Below are positions 1 to 8,221 of a DNA stretch of 64,000 bases, one piece after another (the first letter of the stretch is position 1; every line of letters starts with the position of its first letter). This DNA comes from Opitutales bacterium (lineage in GTDB: Bacteria; Verrucomicrobiota; Verrucomicrobiia; Opitutales; Oceanipulchritudinaceae), in contig SLNJ01000017.1 of assembly GCA_007133065.1 (NCBI GenBank), forward strand, positions 43,943 through 107,942, given 5' to 3'. A program made the translations under genes and the position numbers. The notes beneath the pieces are model-generated. The model was given only the letters and a program-made list of their open reading frames with translations, ran no database searches and had not been told where the DNA came from.

Positions 1-1
1 A

Positions 2-151
2 CCCGAGGGCAACCCCTTGTCAAGGCACGTCGAACTCGACAGCATTCCCCGAATGATTCTCGCGGACTCCCACGGCCGCATCCTATATAACGGTCACCCG
101 AGCCACCCGCGTCTCGATGAAGTCCTGCTCGAGCTCGGCGTGACCCCGTAA
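2..151 (+). CDS. C-terminal end of a thioredoxin-like (redoxin) protein, partial
   Basis: An open frame enters from the left edge and ends at TAA after 49 codons. The readable residues contain PRMILADSHGRILYNG, which matches the pattern near the end of TlpA/AhpC-like folds (cis-Pro, then a strand ending in D-x-x-G-x-I-L-y-x-G), followed by a short helix and a hydrophobic C-terminus. The active-site CxxC, if present, would lie to the left of the window. Family-level assignment only; the catalytic type cannot be told from this fragment. The next gene is convergent. Confidence 0.45.
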   Translation, partial: PEGNPLSRHVELDSIPRMILADSHGRILYNGHPSHPRLDEVLLELGVTP

Positions 152-173
152 CGGTCTCGTCCACTTCCTCTCC

Positions 174-1388
174 TTATACGCACACAGCCGGGAACGGCCG
201 CTCCCACGACAGCTCCGGATTCATTTCCACTCCAAACCCGGGGTTGTCGTTGAGGGTGATGTACCCGTCTTCGGGTACCGGCTCGTTGGTGAACAACGGT
301 GTGAACATCGGAACGATTGAATCGGCCCGCGGGGACATCATAAGGAATTCAGAGAACGGGGTTGCGTCGCTGGCGATGGAGAAGTGGTAACTGTAGACCG
401 AGGATCCATGCGGGACGACAAGCCGGCGCTTCGCCGAGGCCATTGCCTTGATCTTCAGAATCTCGGTGAGGCCGCCACACCAGTTGACGTCCGGCTGTAC
501 CACGTCGATTCCGGTGCTCAGGAGCGTTTCGAACCCCCAGCGGGAGTACTCGTGCTCCCCGGTGGTAATCCAGATTGGATGGGTACGCTGTTCCACAAGG
601 CGCCGGTACCCGTCGTAGTCATCCGGGGGAAGGCACTCCTCGATCCACCGGAAACCAAGCGGCTTCAGGGCGTCGATCAGCTGCAGCGCGTAGGCGGGAG
701 TGAGCGCCATCCAGCAGTCGAACGCGAGGAAGAAATCCTCGCCGCAGGCCTCCCGCCACTTCCGGGCGAGCGCGATGTTCTTGCGCAGGCCCGCATCCCC
801 GTGGGCGGGACCGTAGGGGAGCGGCACCTTGCCACCGAGGAATCCCATCTTCTCCGCGAGGTCGGGACGCGGGCCGGTCGCGTAGACCGGCTGGTGGTCC
901 CGCATTTTCCCGCCGATCATCGCCCAAACGGGCTCCTGCCGCAGGCGCCCGAGCAAATCCCAGATCGCGCAGTCGACGCCTGAGATCGCGTTCAGGGGCA
1001 GCCCCTTTCTCCCGTAGAAAAGCGAGGCGTTGAACATCTGATCGAACATGACCTCGAGATTGTGTACCGGCTGTCCAACCACAAATCGGCGAAAATGCTT
1101 CTCGACAAGGTATGCCGCCGGCACGCCGCCCGTGGTCACCGAGAACCCGATCGTGCCGTCCTCCGCCTCGACCTCGACGAGCACCGTTCCCAGAACATCG
1201 ATCCCAAACGCTTTGCGGGTCGGCCGGTAGGCCGGGTACTTGCTCATCGGTGTCGCGATAACCGTGCTGGTGATCCAGTGCTCCCCCGCACGCGCGTGAT
1301 AGTCGGCCCCCTGCTCGCCCCCGGCGAGCACGTAGGCCCTGAGATCGACGATTTTCTTCATGGCGGGCATGGAGAAAGGATCCTCCAC
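174..1388 (-). CDS. rhmD: L-rhamnonate dehydratase
   Basis: Enolase-superfamily enzyme that dehydrates L-rhamnonate to 2-keto-3-deoxy-L-rhamnonate in the non-phosphorylated L-rhamnose route; cytoplasmic and Mg-dependent. The 404 residues match the family length (about 405) and align by eye along the whole length with enterobacterial RhmD. Diagnostic blocks are GADYH (His31), ATPMSKYP, FDCW (Asp224), IEECLPP (Glu250/251), TTGEHE (Glu278), QPDVNWCGG (Asp300) and VPHGSSVYS (His327). These correspond to the three metal ligands and the acid/base His of the Salmonella enzyme with a constant offset of two residues. The start gives a natural N-terminus, although an internal Met at residue 10 is possible. 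It stands alone on the minus strand, away from the other rhamnose-type genes near 10.7-14.7 kb. Confidence 0.93.
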   Translation of the reverse strand: MEDPFSMPAMKKIVDLRAYVLAGGEQGADYHARAGEHWITSTVIATPMSKYPAYRPTRKAFGIDVLGTVLVEVEAEDGTIGFSVTTGGVPAAYLVEKHFRRFVVGQPVHNLEVMFDQMFNASLFYGRKGLPLNAISGVDCAIWDLLGRLRQEPVWAMIGGKMRDHQPVYATGPRPDLAEKMGFLGGKVPLPYGPAHGDAGLRKNIALARKWREACGEDFFLAFDCWMALTPAYALQLIDALKPLGFRWIEECLPPDDYDGYRRLVEQRTHPIWITTGEHEYSRWGFETLLSTGIDVVQPDVNWCGGLTEILKIKAMASAKRRLVVPHGSSVYSYHFSIASDATPFSEFLMMSPRADSIVPMFTPLFTNEPVPEDGYITLNDNPGFGVEMNPELSWERPFPAVCV

Positions 1389-1575
1389 CGTTTCGCGGGT
1401 CAGTCAAATATATCCACCGCCAACCCGCCCTTTCGCAACACTTACGCTTGTCAGATCCCGAAAACCCCTTATGGTAATTTAGCAGTAATGAAAGCATTGA
1501 GCCCTCATGATGACCTCCGCCACCGTATCATCCGACGATAGCAAGTACCAACCGCTCCAGAGGCGTTCACAATCC

Positions 1576-1926
1576 ATGTACCAGGTAACGTTCAGCGACC
1601 AGAGCATGAGCGAGTTGAACAAGTTACCTGTCGAGACACAGATGCAGATCGTGGACACGATCAGCAATCTTACCGCGGAACAACTGGAGCACCCGCGCGA
1701 GCCGATCGGCCGGTTCCGCCGCGGAGGACGCACCTTCTATCGCATCCGGGCCGGGGACTTTCGCTGTTATTTTGAGGTGGATGGCGACACCCTGTTCAGC
1801 CACCACATTCTCCACCGGAACACGTTGACGGATTTCATTTTCCGGACGAAGCTGCCGATCACCGACGAGCAGATGGCTGAGCAGCATTCCTCCTTCTGGA
1901 AATACATCGAGACGTTTAAGAAGTAG
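1576..1926 (+). CDS. RelE/ParE-like toxin-superfamily protein
   Basis: A 116-residue protein from the ATG at 1576; an in-frame ATG at 1507 would add 23 unconvincing residues. It begins MYQVTFSDQSMSELNKLP, has a helix-rich centre and then GRFRRGGRTFYRIRAGDFRCYFEV, the fold signature of RelE/ParE (two N-terminal helices, then beta strands with the R-x-x-R-x-GdyR-like segment). The final third, after FIFRTKLP, is an extra helical tail. No antitoxin gene is visible next to it, so this may be a solitary, possibly non-toxic family member. Family membership is recognised from pattern; toxicity is not established. Confidence 0.65.
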   Translation: MYQVTFSDQSMSELNKLPVETQMQIVDTISNLTAEQLEHPREPIGRFRRGGRTFYRIRAGDFRCYFEVDGDTLFSHHILHRNTLTDFIFRTKLPITDEQMAEQHSSFWKYIETFKK

Positions 1927-2068
1927 CGGCATGTTTTCGCCTTCGGCGCCGCTTTGCCAGCCGTACCCTTCGCTCCGCTAGCTGCGGAGTCGGGGCGTTC
2001 CGGATTAACATTGTGAACCATAATCCATCGGTTTACGGTCCCCGCACGATGAAGCCGTTGATTTTTGG

Positions 2069-2944
2069 ATGAGCGCACAACCCACCAACCCCGGCGACGA
2101 CCATCCGACCGCTGAGGAGGCCGCCCGAATCTATTTTCTGCCGAACCTCATGACCGCCGGAAATCTTTTCTGCGGATTTGCCGCGGTGATCCGGTGCATT
2201 CAGGCGAAGTTCGCCGAAACCGCCGTGGATGCGGGCGAGATGATCGCCAAGGCGCCGGCCCAGCTGTACGAGCAGGCGATCTGGTTTATCCTGGCGGCGG
2301 TGGTGTTCGACTCGCTCGATGGCAGGCTCGCCCGTTTGGGAGGACGTGAATCGTTGTTTGGCAGGGAATTCGATTCCCTCGCCGATATTGTCTCCTTCGG
2401 GATGGCACCTGCACTGCTGGTATTTTTCATGATTCTTTCGCCGGAGGAAGGATATCCCGTCTTCAGCCAACTCGGCTGGGGATTCGGATTCCTCTACCTT
2501 CTGTGCGCGGGCATTCGGCTGGCGCGATTCAATGTCCTCACGCACCCGTTGCTCCAATCGGACGCCGCGGATCCGAGTCAAGACTTCCAGGGGTTGCCGG
2601 TCCCGGCCGCGGCAGGCGTGATTTCGAGCCTGGTCCTGGTGCTCACGCGGACTGACATGGGCGCGTTCACGGTCGTTCTTCCCTTCCTCCTGCTGCTCAC
2701 ATCTACATTGATGATCAGTAATATCCGATATCCGAGCTTCAAGAAGATCTCATGGACGATGGAGCTGAAAGTGCGCAACTTCGTCATCCTGTTGCTCCTG
2801 CTCGTCCTGATCTATCAGTTCCATTATTTCACTTTTGCACTGCTCTTCATCACGTACCTGTTCTACGGTGTAGGGCGACATCTCTGGCAGCGCCGGCGCC
2901 TCGCCGCAATGGATGTGGATGAGCCCGGAGAAGATGGTGAATAA
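2069..2944 (+). CDS. pssA: CDP-diacylglycerol--serine O-phosphatidyltransferase
   Basis: Integral-membrane enzyme that makes phosphatidylserine from CDP-diacylglycerol and L-serine, the precursor of phosphatidylethanolamine. The CDP-alcohol phosphotransferase motif D-x2-DG-x2-AR-x8-G-x3-D-x3-D is perfect: Asp81, Asp84-Gly85, Ala88-Arg89, Gly98, Asp102 and Asp106. About seven hydrophobic membrane segments follow, and the short acidic tail (DVDEPGEDGE) is cytoplasmic in style. At 291 residues it fits the type II (PssA) enzymes. The reading LPNLMTAGNLFCGF at residues 24-37 is the usual first-helix signature. A decarboxylase (psd) gene is not adjacent in this window. Confidence 0.95.
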   Translation: MSAQPTNPGDDHPTAEEAARIYFLPNLMTAGNLFCGFAAVIRCIQAKFAETAVDAGEMIAKAPAQLYEQAIWFILAAVVFDSLDGRLARLGGRESLFGREFDSLADIVSFGMAPALLVFFMILSPEEGYPVFSQLGWGFGFLYLLCAGIRLARFNVLTHPLLQSDAADPSQDFQGLPVPAAAGVISSLVLVLTRTDMGAFTVVLPFLLLLTSTLMISNIRYPSFKKISWTMELKVRNFVILLLLLVLIYQFHYFTFALLFITYLFYGVGRHLWQRRRLAAMDVDEPGEDGE

Positions 2945-3157
2945 GAGGGATGTTGCTGGTTGCCGACGAATAGCGTGAACAATCACGCACGGATATTCAC
3001 AGAAAAAACCCATCCCAAAATCCTTTCCTCCAAGAACTTGGGCTTGCTTTTGCGCTTTTAAACAGACTAGAAGAATAAGAAGGTACTTAAATGATATTCT
3101 GTCTGAATATATAACGATTGTCAGTAGTCAGGAAAACCGCTCAAATCTCCCTTGCCA

Positions 3158-4285
3158 ATGAAGTTCAAAATCAATCGCGATCATTTCAGCAGCGGACTGC
3201 AGCAGGTCCTGAATGTCGTTGGGACCCGAGCAACGATGCCGATCCTGAGCAATGTACTGCTCGAGGCGAAGGAGGATCACGTGCTGGTAACCACGACCAA
3301 TCTCGATCTGGGGATTCGTTGCAAGATCCGCGCCGAGGTGTCGGCTGAAGGAGCCATTACCCTTCCGGTCCGCAAACTGGCGACGATTGTTCGTGAACTG
3401 CCGAGTCTCGATGTATCGGTCGAGTTGGTTGGGAATCATCAGACGCGAATCACCTCGGGACAGTCGATTTTCAAGATTATGGGGATCGCCGGAGATGAAT
3501 TTCCGCCGTTGCCCGGATTCGAGGATCAGCACAGTTTCGTCCTCAGCCAGGCGGATCTCGCGCGAATGCTCAAGAGTGTCTCCTACGCCCAGTCGACCGA
3601 TGAATCCCGTTTCATTATGAACGGGGTGTATTTCTCCTTTTCCGACGACAAGCTGACTCTTGCTGCGACCGATGGGCGACGCCTCGCGGTGATCTCGCGT
3701 GAGGTCGAGGTCACAGAGGAGAATGCGGGGAGCCTGATCCTGCCGGCGAAAACGGTGGCCGAGGTGGAGCGATTGCTCAACCAGGGCGAGACGGTGCAGA
3801 TCTCGTTCAACGACCGGCAAGCGGCGTTTGAGATCGGGACGTCCGGCGAGGACGGCGGCGGTCTGATGGATTCGATCTACTTGGTATCGAAAACGGTCGA
3901 AGGGAGCTATCCGAACTACCGCCAAGTGATCCCGAAGGAGACAGATCTGCACATCAAGGTCAACCGGGAGAGCCTTGCAAACTGCGTCCGCCGGGCATCC
4001 CTGGTGGCAAGTGACAAGAACAACTCGGTGAAGGTGCGGATCGCAAATAACAGGCTTGAGGTCTCGAGTTCGAGTTCAGAATTCGGTGAGTCAAGCGACT
4101 CGCTGGCGGTTGAGTACGATGGCCCCGACGTCAGCGTGGCGTTCAACCCGGGATTCATGATGGACCCTCTGAAGGCGTTGACCCGGGACGAAGTCATTTT
4201 TGAGTTCAAGGATGAGCTGAGTCCCGGCGCCTTTCGAACTCCGGACAACTTTCTTTGCGTCATCATGCCGCTCCGGCTGAACTAG
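3158..4285 (+). CDS. dnaN: DNA polymerase III sliding clamp (beta subunit)
   Basis: Ring-forming processivity factor of the replicative polymerase; 375 residues from the ATG. A TTG two codons upstream could also start it, but the ATG gives the normal [11 protein letters not shown]-terminus. Three repeated clamp domains are readable: [10 protein letters not shown] near the start, [19 protein letters not shown] in the middle, and the C-terminal VIMPLRLN, which matches the conserved M-P-x-R end used by clamp-binding partners. Unlike the usual dnaA-dnaN order, no dnaA gene lies upstream; the preceding gene is pssA. The 210-nt gap before it is strikingly AT-rich (about 3040-3120) and probably carries its promoter. 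Confidence 0.97.
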   Translation: MKFKINRDHFSSGLQQVLNVVGTRATMPILSNVLLEAKEDHVLVTTTNLDLGIRCKIRAEVSAEGAITLPVRKLATIVRELPSLDVSVELVGNHQTRITSGQSIFKIMGIAGDEFPPLPGFEDQHSFVLSQADLARMLKSVSYAQSTDESRFIMNGVYFSFSDDKLTLAATDGRRLAVISREVEVTEENAGSLILPAKTVAEVERLLNQGETVQISFNDRQAAFEIGTSGEDGGGLMDSIYLVSKTVEGSYPNYRQVIPKETDLHIKVNRESLANCVRRASLVASDKNNSVKVRIANNRLEVSSSSSEFGESSDSLAVEYDGPDVSVAFNPGFMMDPLKALTRDEVIFEFKDELSPGAFRTPDNFLCVIMPLRLN

Positions 4286-4312
4286 TCTGCGGGCGGATTT
4301 CCAGGATGGATT

Positions 4313-5206
4313 GTGGAGGGCTGGCTCGAGTTCACGGGTGGGGTTGCGATCCCCGCTATGGCGTTACTGGCCATTGTGCTGATTTTGGTGAACGCTCGGG
4401 TGGGTTCGCCGAACGGGGCGATCCTGGTGCGGTGGCTGCGGTGGATTGTCGCGGCTTATTTTTTAGCGGTTGCGCTCGAATACACCGGATTGATCCACCG
4501 ACCGTTCTGGGTTTTGATGTCCATCGGTTTCCTGGGCTGGTTCGTGCTCGAAACGGGGTACAACTGGTTTGCCATCGACGCGTTGAGCAAGAGTTCGTTG
4601 CCGCTGTTCCCGCGATATCGGGAGAACAAGGACGGTGATGAATGGCCGAACCAGAAACGCTATATCGCGTTGCGAGACTGGTTGCGTCGCCGGAAGTTTA
4701 AACGCCGCGCCGGACTCGTCGCGGTCGTGGAGGATCACGTGCTGCTTCGGTCGTCGGTATTCGAAAACGACGCGAAAACCATACGGCTCCAGATCGTCTT
4801 CCTGCCGCACCGCAACGCCAATGTGACCGATTGCTGTTCGGTCACCTCCGTAGACCCTGAGGGGCACCGCCTGATCACCGATAATTTCTTCCTTCCGTTC
4901 GGTGGATTCTATCCGGAAAACTGGCACTTGGAGCGGCGCCCCTGGATGCGGTCGGTCGAGGCGCTCGTCCGCCGGCACATGGAACGGATGGATGCGTTCG
5001 TGACCTCATTCGAGCCGTTCACGTCCGAGCCGGTGGAGGACCTGAATCACCAACAGGCGGTGCTTGAGCGGGTGAACTCGGAGATGGGATTTCTGACTCC
5101 ATACGAGCAGAGAGAGGAACACGGCAAGATCACCCGGGAAGGACGCTACCGGGTCTGGAAGGAGCTGTGGCTCCTGAGTTACCTTGGCATCGCGAGGAAC
5201 TATTGA
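4313..5206 (+). CDS. conserved membrane protein of unknown function
   Basis: Starts at a GTG with a well-placed AGGA six bases upstream. The 297-residue product has three predicted membrane helices in its first third (about residues 9-27, 38-60 and 63-86). The remaining roughly 200 residues are soluble and charged, with a beta-rich stretch (AVVEDHVLLRSSVFENDAKT) and a conserved-looking end (YRVWKELWLLSYLGIARNY). The family is not recognised. It follows dnaN by 27 bases in the same direction and could be co-transcribed with it. Confidence 0.75.
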   Translation: MEGWLEFTGGVAIPAMALLAIVLILVNARVGSPNGAILVRWLRWIVAAYFLAVALEYTGLIHRPFWVLMSIGFLGWFVLETGYNWFAIDALSKSSLPLFPRYRENKDGDEWPNQKRYIALRDWLRRRKFKRRAGLVAVVEDHVLLRSSVFENDAKTIRLQIVFLPHRNANVTDCCSVTSVDPEGHRLITDNFFLPFGGFYPENWHLERRPWMRSVEALVRRHMERMDAFVTSFEPFTSEPVEDLNHQQAVLERVNSEMGFLTPYEQREEHGKITREGRYRVWKELWLLSYLGIARNY

Positions 5207-5350
5207 CCCCCTCCGCCCGCGTCAAATCGAGACGTTGCGCGCAACTTTTCCCCTCCGGCCGGGGTTTACCGGAATGTGTTCACCGGAAACAACACGGCGG
5301 CTGCAGCTACGGCTTGGCATTTACCGGCCATTGCGCTACCCCTGTATGGT

Positions 5351-5920
5351 ATGGCGGATTCGCCGTCCCGTACGACCGATCGTGAAATCGATATTGACGC
5401 CGCCCTCATGCTTAAAGTGGGGCGGGGGGATGACGCTGCGCTCGCCATGTTGATCGAGCGCTGGAAGACCCCGCTGATCAATTTTTTCTACCGCTCACTC
5501 GGGTCGTACGAGGAGGCGGAAGAGCTGGCGATGACGGTATTTGTGCGCGTCCACCGCGCGGCGCCGAGGTATCGGCCGACAGCGAAGTTCTCGACGTACC
5601 TGTTTCAGATTGCCCGGCGCCTGTTGATCAATGCGTATCGGAAGCACCAGCGCAAACCGTTGCAGCTGGTCGATCCCGCGGAACTTCACGCGGTGGATTC
5701 TGACGATAGTGTGATGCGCAGCATGGAGATTGAGGAGTCCTTTCATCATGCTTTGGCCGGGCTTCCTGAAAACCAGCGCACGGCACTCCTGCTGTACAAA
5801 CAGCAGGAGTTGAGTTACGCCGAGATTGCCGAGGTTCTCGGGAGTTCGGAGAGCGCGGTAAAGACCTGGATTTTTCGCGGGCGTCAGACCCTCCGTGAAT
5901 TGCTGAGAGACCTTCTGTGA
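5351..5920 (+). CDS. ECF-type RNA polymerase sigma factor
   Basis: Sigma-70 family, extracytoplasmic-function type, 189 residues from the ATG at 5351; a GTG further upstream at 5276 would add 25 unlike residues. Region 2 runs from GDDAALAMLIERWKTPLIN through FSTYLFQIARRLLINAYRKH (core binding and -10 recognition). Region 4 is LPENQRTALLLYKQQELSYA followed by the helix-turn-helix EIAEVLGSSESAVKTWIFRG. Its stop codon overlaps the start of the next gene, a single-pass membrane protein, which is the usual layout of a sigma factor with its membrane anti-sigma factor. The target promoters are not evident. Confidence 0.92.
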   Translation: MADSPSRTTDREIDIDAALMLKVGRGDDAALAMLIERWKTPLINFFYRSLGSYEEAEELAMTVFVRVHRAAPRYRPTAKFSTYLFQIARRLLINAYRKHQRKPLQLVDPAELHAVDSDDSVMRSMEIEESFHHALAGLPENQRTALLLYKQQELSYAEIAEVLGSSESAVKTWIFRGRQTLRELLRDLL

Positions 5921-6447
5921 ATAGACAAGACGACAACACTCCCGAGATCTCCGGGAAACTCGATGCCCTGCTCGCGGCAATGCCCGTTCAAGCGCGGTCT
6001 GCGTTTACCGCACGCGTGCTGGAGCAGATCCGGAAGGACGCCGAACTGCAGGCGCACGAGACGTGCCTGGACACGCTCTTGCAGGCGCAGCCGATCGCCG
6101 TGCCGGAGGATTTCTCCGAGCGGACGATGCGGTGTATTCATCGGTCCGTGCGCCGCGCGCGCCGTCTTCGCCGGGTTGGCATGGCCGCGGCCGCGGCCGC
6201 CGCTATCGCTCTGTCCGCCGCACTCGCGCTCGAACGTGTCGATGACTCCGCTCCGGCCGATCCGGGGTTGGCTCCGGTAGCCGTCAGCATGGACCACGCC
6301 CACGAATCGGATCGCGTCGCCGGTCGCGCGGCGGTGTCGGATGAGGCGTTGATGTACGAACTCATACTGCTCTCGGAGGCTCTCGAGGGGGCCGAACCGT
6401 TGCTCGAAGATGAGGCCTTCCAGGCATTGGCCCTGATGTCCCGATGA
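5917..6447 (+). CDS. putative anti-sigma factor, single-pass membrane protein
   Basis: A GTG start lies inside the sigma-factor stop (GTGA overlap), implying translational coupling. The 176-residue protein has a cytoplasmic N-terminal part with two similar segments (LLAAMPVQARSAFTARVLEQI and LLQAQPIAVPEDFSERTMRC), one Ala-rich membrane helix at about residues 88-107, and a roughly 70-residue extracytoplasmic domain ending in an acidic helix. No zinc-binding HxxxCxxC motif is present, so it is not a ZAS-type anti-sigma factor. Function is inferred from topology and its position directly after the sigma gene. Confidence 0.65.
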   Translation: MNRQDDNTPEISGKLDALLAAMPVQARSAFTARVLEQIRKDAELQAHETCLDTLLQAQPIAVPEDFSERTMRCIHRSVRRARRLRRVGMAAAAAAAIALSAALALERVDDSAPADPGLAPVAVSMDHAHESDRVAGRAAVSDEALMYELILLSEALEGAEPLLEDEAFQALALMSR

Positions 6448-7043
6448 GACGTGCTCAATCATCCGTTCGTTCGCTCGGCGCTTTCACGAAGGGCGCGATG
6501 CTCGCAGCTGCATCGCTGGTGCTGGGCGGATGGGTCGCTGCGGCTTCAGAGGTCGAGGATCCGCCTCCGCCCCCGCCCCCGCTTCCCGACGAGGTTATGC
6601 AGTCGCGGCCGGAGGCGCCGCCCGAAACACCCCCCCCGCCCCCGGAGGAGCTCCCCTCTCCCGAAGAGATGCAGCAGCGCCTGCGGATGCTCGAGCGGTT
6701 CCTGCGCTTGCCGCCTGAGAAACTCGCCCGGATGCGCACGACGATCGAAAGCATCGAACGCATGTCGGAGGAAGAGCGATCGCAGTTGCAGCAGCGATTG
6801 GAGCGATATTTCAGGATGCAACCGGAGGATCGCCAGGCGCTTTCATCGCGCCTCGACCGCCTTTCCGCCGGCGAACGAGCGCAGCTTCGCGAACGCTGGG
6901 CCTCCCTGACAGCTGAAGAGCGCCGTGCGGAACGCAAGGTGTTGTCCACGATGAGCACGCGCGAGCGTGTCGCCTATGACCGCGCCCTGTTGAAACGTAT
7001 TGCGGAGGACGAGCGGACGGATGACGGCGACGAAGAGCGGTAG
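6444..7043 (+). CDS. DUF3106-like exported protein with proline-rich linker
   Basis: Overlaps the preceding gene by four bases (ATGA). The 199-residue product has a signal-peptide-like start (charged residues, then a hydrophobic segment at 18-35 ending in Ala), then two proline runs (DPPPPPPPLPDE and ETPPPPPEELP) and a highly charged alpha-helical half. That half contains LPPEKLARMRTTIESIERMS, MSEEERSQLQQRLERYF and LSAGERAQLRERWASLTAEE, typical of DUF3106-type periplasmic proteins. The sigma / anti-sigma / periplasmic-protein order suggests that it senses or modulates an envelope signal for the upstream pair. That role is inference. Confidence 0.65.
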   Translation: MRRAQSSVRSLGAFTKGAMLAAASLVLGGWVAAASEVEDPPPPPPPLPDEVMQSRPEAPPETPPPPPEELPSPEEMQQRLRMLERFLRLPPEKLARMRTTIESIERMSEEERSQLQQRLERYFRMQPEDRQALSSRLDRLSAGERAQLRERWASLTAEERRAERKVLSTMSTRERVAYDRALLKRIAEDERTDDGDEER

Positions 7044-7147
7044 GCGGACCTCCGCCCTTGGCGAATATCCCACCGCCGGTCGCCCGCTCCGTGCGAGTGG
7101 GGAATACATTGACTCACACGGATCTCAATCTCAGATTGCAGGGTTTC

Positions 7148-7723
7148 ATGAGCCAGGACCATCCCGATTTTACGCGTATCGATCCGCAGGGTATGCGGTT
7201 TGCAATTGTCGCGGCGTGCTACAACCAGCGGCAGGTCGACACGCTGCTCGGTCGTGTTCTGGAAACATTGCATGAAGCGGGTGTTGCCGCGGATGCGATC
7301 GAAACGATCCGCGTGCCCGGGTCGAATGAGGTGCCGTACGCCGCCCACATGCTGGCTGAGACGGGCGAGTTCGACTGTTTGATTGCCCTCGGGGTTGTGG
7401 TCGCCGGCGAGACGAGCCACCACGAGGTGATCGCGTACACCACCGCCCAGGCTTTGATGCGAGCCGGGACGGAGTCCGAGGTCCCGATCATTAACGGCAT
7501 CATTACAGCAAATTCCCCGCGCGAGGTGGAGGCGCGGTGCGGCGGGCAGATCGACCGGGGCCGGGAGTTTGCCTTGGCAGCACTCAAGATGGCCGCGGTG
7601 AAGTCTTCGCTGGAGGGACGGATTGACTCCGGGTTCGAGGAGATGAAATGCAGCGATTTCGAGTGTCTGAAGGACTTGGAGAACGAGGATCCGGACGACG
7701 ATCAGCCCCCTTGGCGATCATGA
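7148..7723 (+). CDS. ribH: 6,7-dimethyl-8-ribityllumazine synthase
   Basis: Penultimate riboflavin enzyme, condensing 5-amino-6-ribitylaminouracil with 3,4-dihydroxy-2-butanone 4-phosphate. The chosen ATG gives MSQDHPDFTRIDPQGMRFAI; a TTG at 7058 would add 30 poorly supported residues. Family marks are IVAACYN (substrate loop), VPGSNEVPYAA, ALGVVVAGETSHHEVIA (catalytic His pair) and the strand PIINGIITANS. A charged tail of about 45 residues (KSSLEGRIDSGFEEM onward) extends beyond the usual end, so the protein (191 residues) is longer than the typical 155. It is coupled to nusB by an ATGA overlap, a ribH-nusB pairing common in bacteria. Confidence 0.95.
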   Translation: MSQDHPDFTRIDPQGMRFAIVAACYNQRQVDTLLGRVLETLHEAGVAADAIETIRVPGSNEVPYAAHMLAETGEFDCLIALGVVVAGETSHHEVIAYTTAQALMRAGTESEVPIINGIITANSPREVEARCGGQIDRGREFALAALKMAAVKSSLEGRIDSGFEEMKCSDFECLKDLENEDPDDDQPPWRS

Positions 7724-8163
7724 GCATGCGACGGGAGAATCGCGTGGCGGCGATCCAGTTTCTCTACATGTGGGCGGCCAACACGCCGGGGAATCTGCAC
7801 GATGAGATCCGTTCGTTCTTCGAACGCCAGGAGCGGCCGCGCGATTTTTTCAGCTTCGCCGAGGAACTCGTCCTGGGTGTGATCGACCATGTCGAGGAGA
7901 TTGACGGAACGATCCGGAAGTATGCGCGCAATTGGGACTTCAACAGGATTGCCCGGATCGACCTCGCGATACTCCGGCTGGCCGTGTTCGAACTGAGATT
8001 CCGATCCGACATTCCTCCGATCGTGTCGATTAACGAGGCGATCGACCTCGCCAAGGCTTTTTCAATTCCGGATGCCAAGCGGTTCATCAACGGAATTCTG
8101 GACCAGTACAAACAGGAAATCGATCGCCCGATGCGCGAGCCCTCCGCGGGGGGACTTTCGTAA
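7720..8163 (+). CDS. nusB: transcription antitermination factor NusB
   Basis: Binds the boxA RNA element with NusE to promote rRNA antitermination. From the ATG that overlaps the ribH stop, it is 147 residues, the normal size. Marks are the N-terminal RRENRVAAIQFLYMW (helix 1), the middle YARNWDFNRIARIDLAILRLAVFEL and the C-terminal PIVSINEAIDLAKAFSIPDAKRFINGILD, all standard NusB blocks. The longer upstream reading into ribH is rejected as antiparallel to family length. Confidence 0.95.
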   Translation: MSMRRENRVAAIQFLYMWAANTPGNLHDEIRSFFERQERPRDFFSFAEELVLGVIDHVEEIDGTIRKYARNWDFNRIARIDLAILRLAVFELRFRSDIPPIVSINEAIDLAKAFSIPDAKRFINGILDQYKQEIDRPMREPSAGGLS

Positions 8164-8221
8164 CCGGCGTACGCCTCCGGAGCGCGGCAGCGGGACGTTT
8201 CACGAGCGCGAGTTATTCAGT

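Noticed and set aside
2945..3157. Possible replication origin in the AT-rich gap before dnaN
   Set aside because: No cluster of TTATCCACA-type DnaA boxes; only one weak 7/9 match near 2992. The gap is more likely a promoter region.
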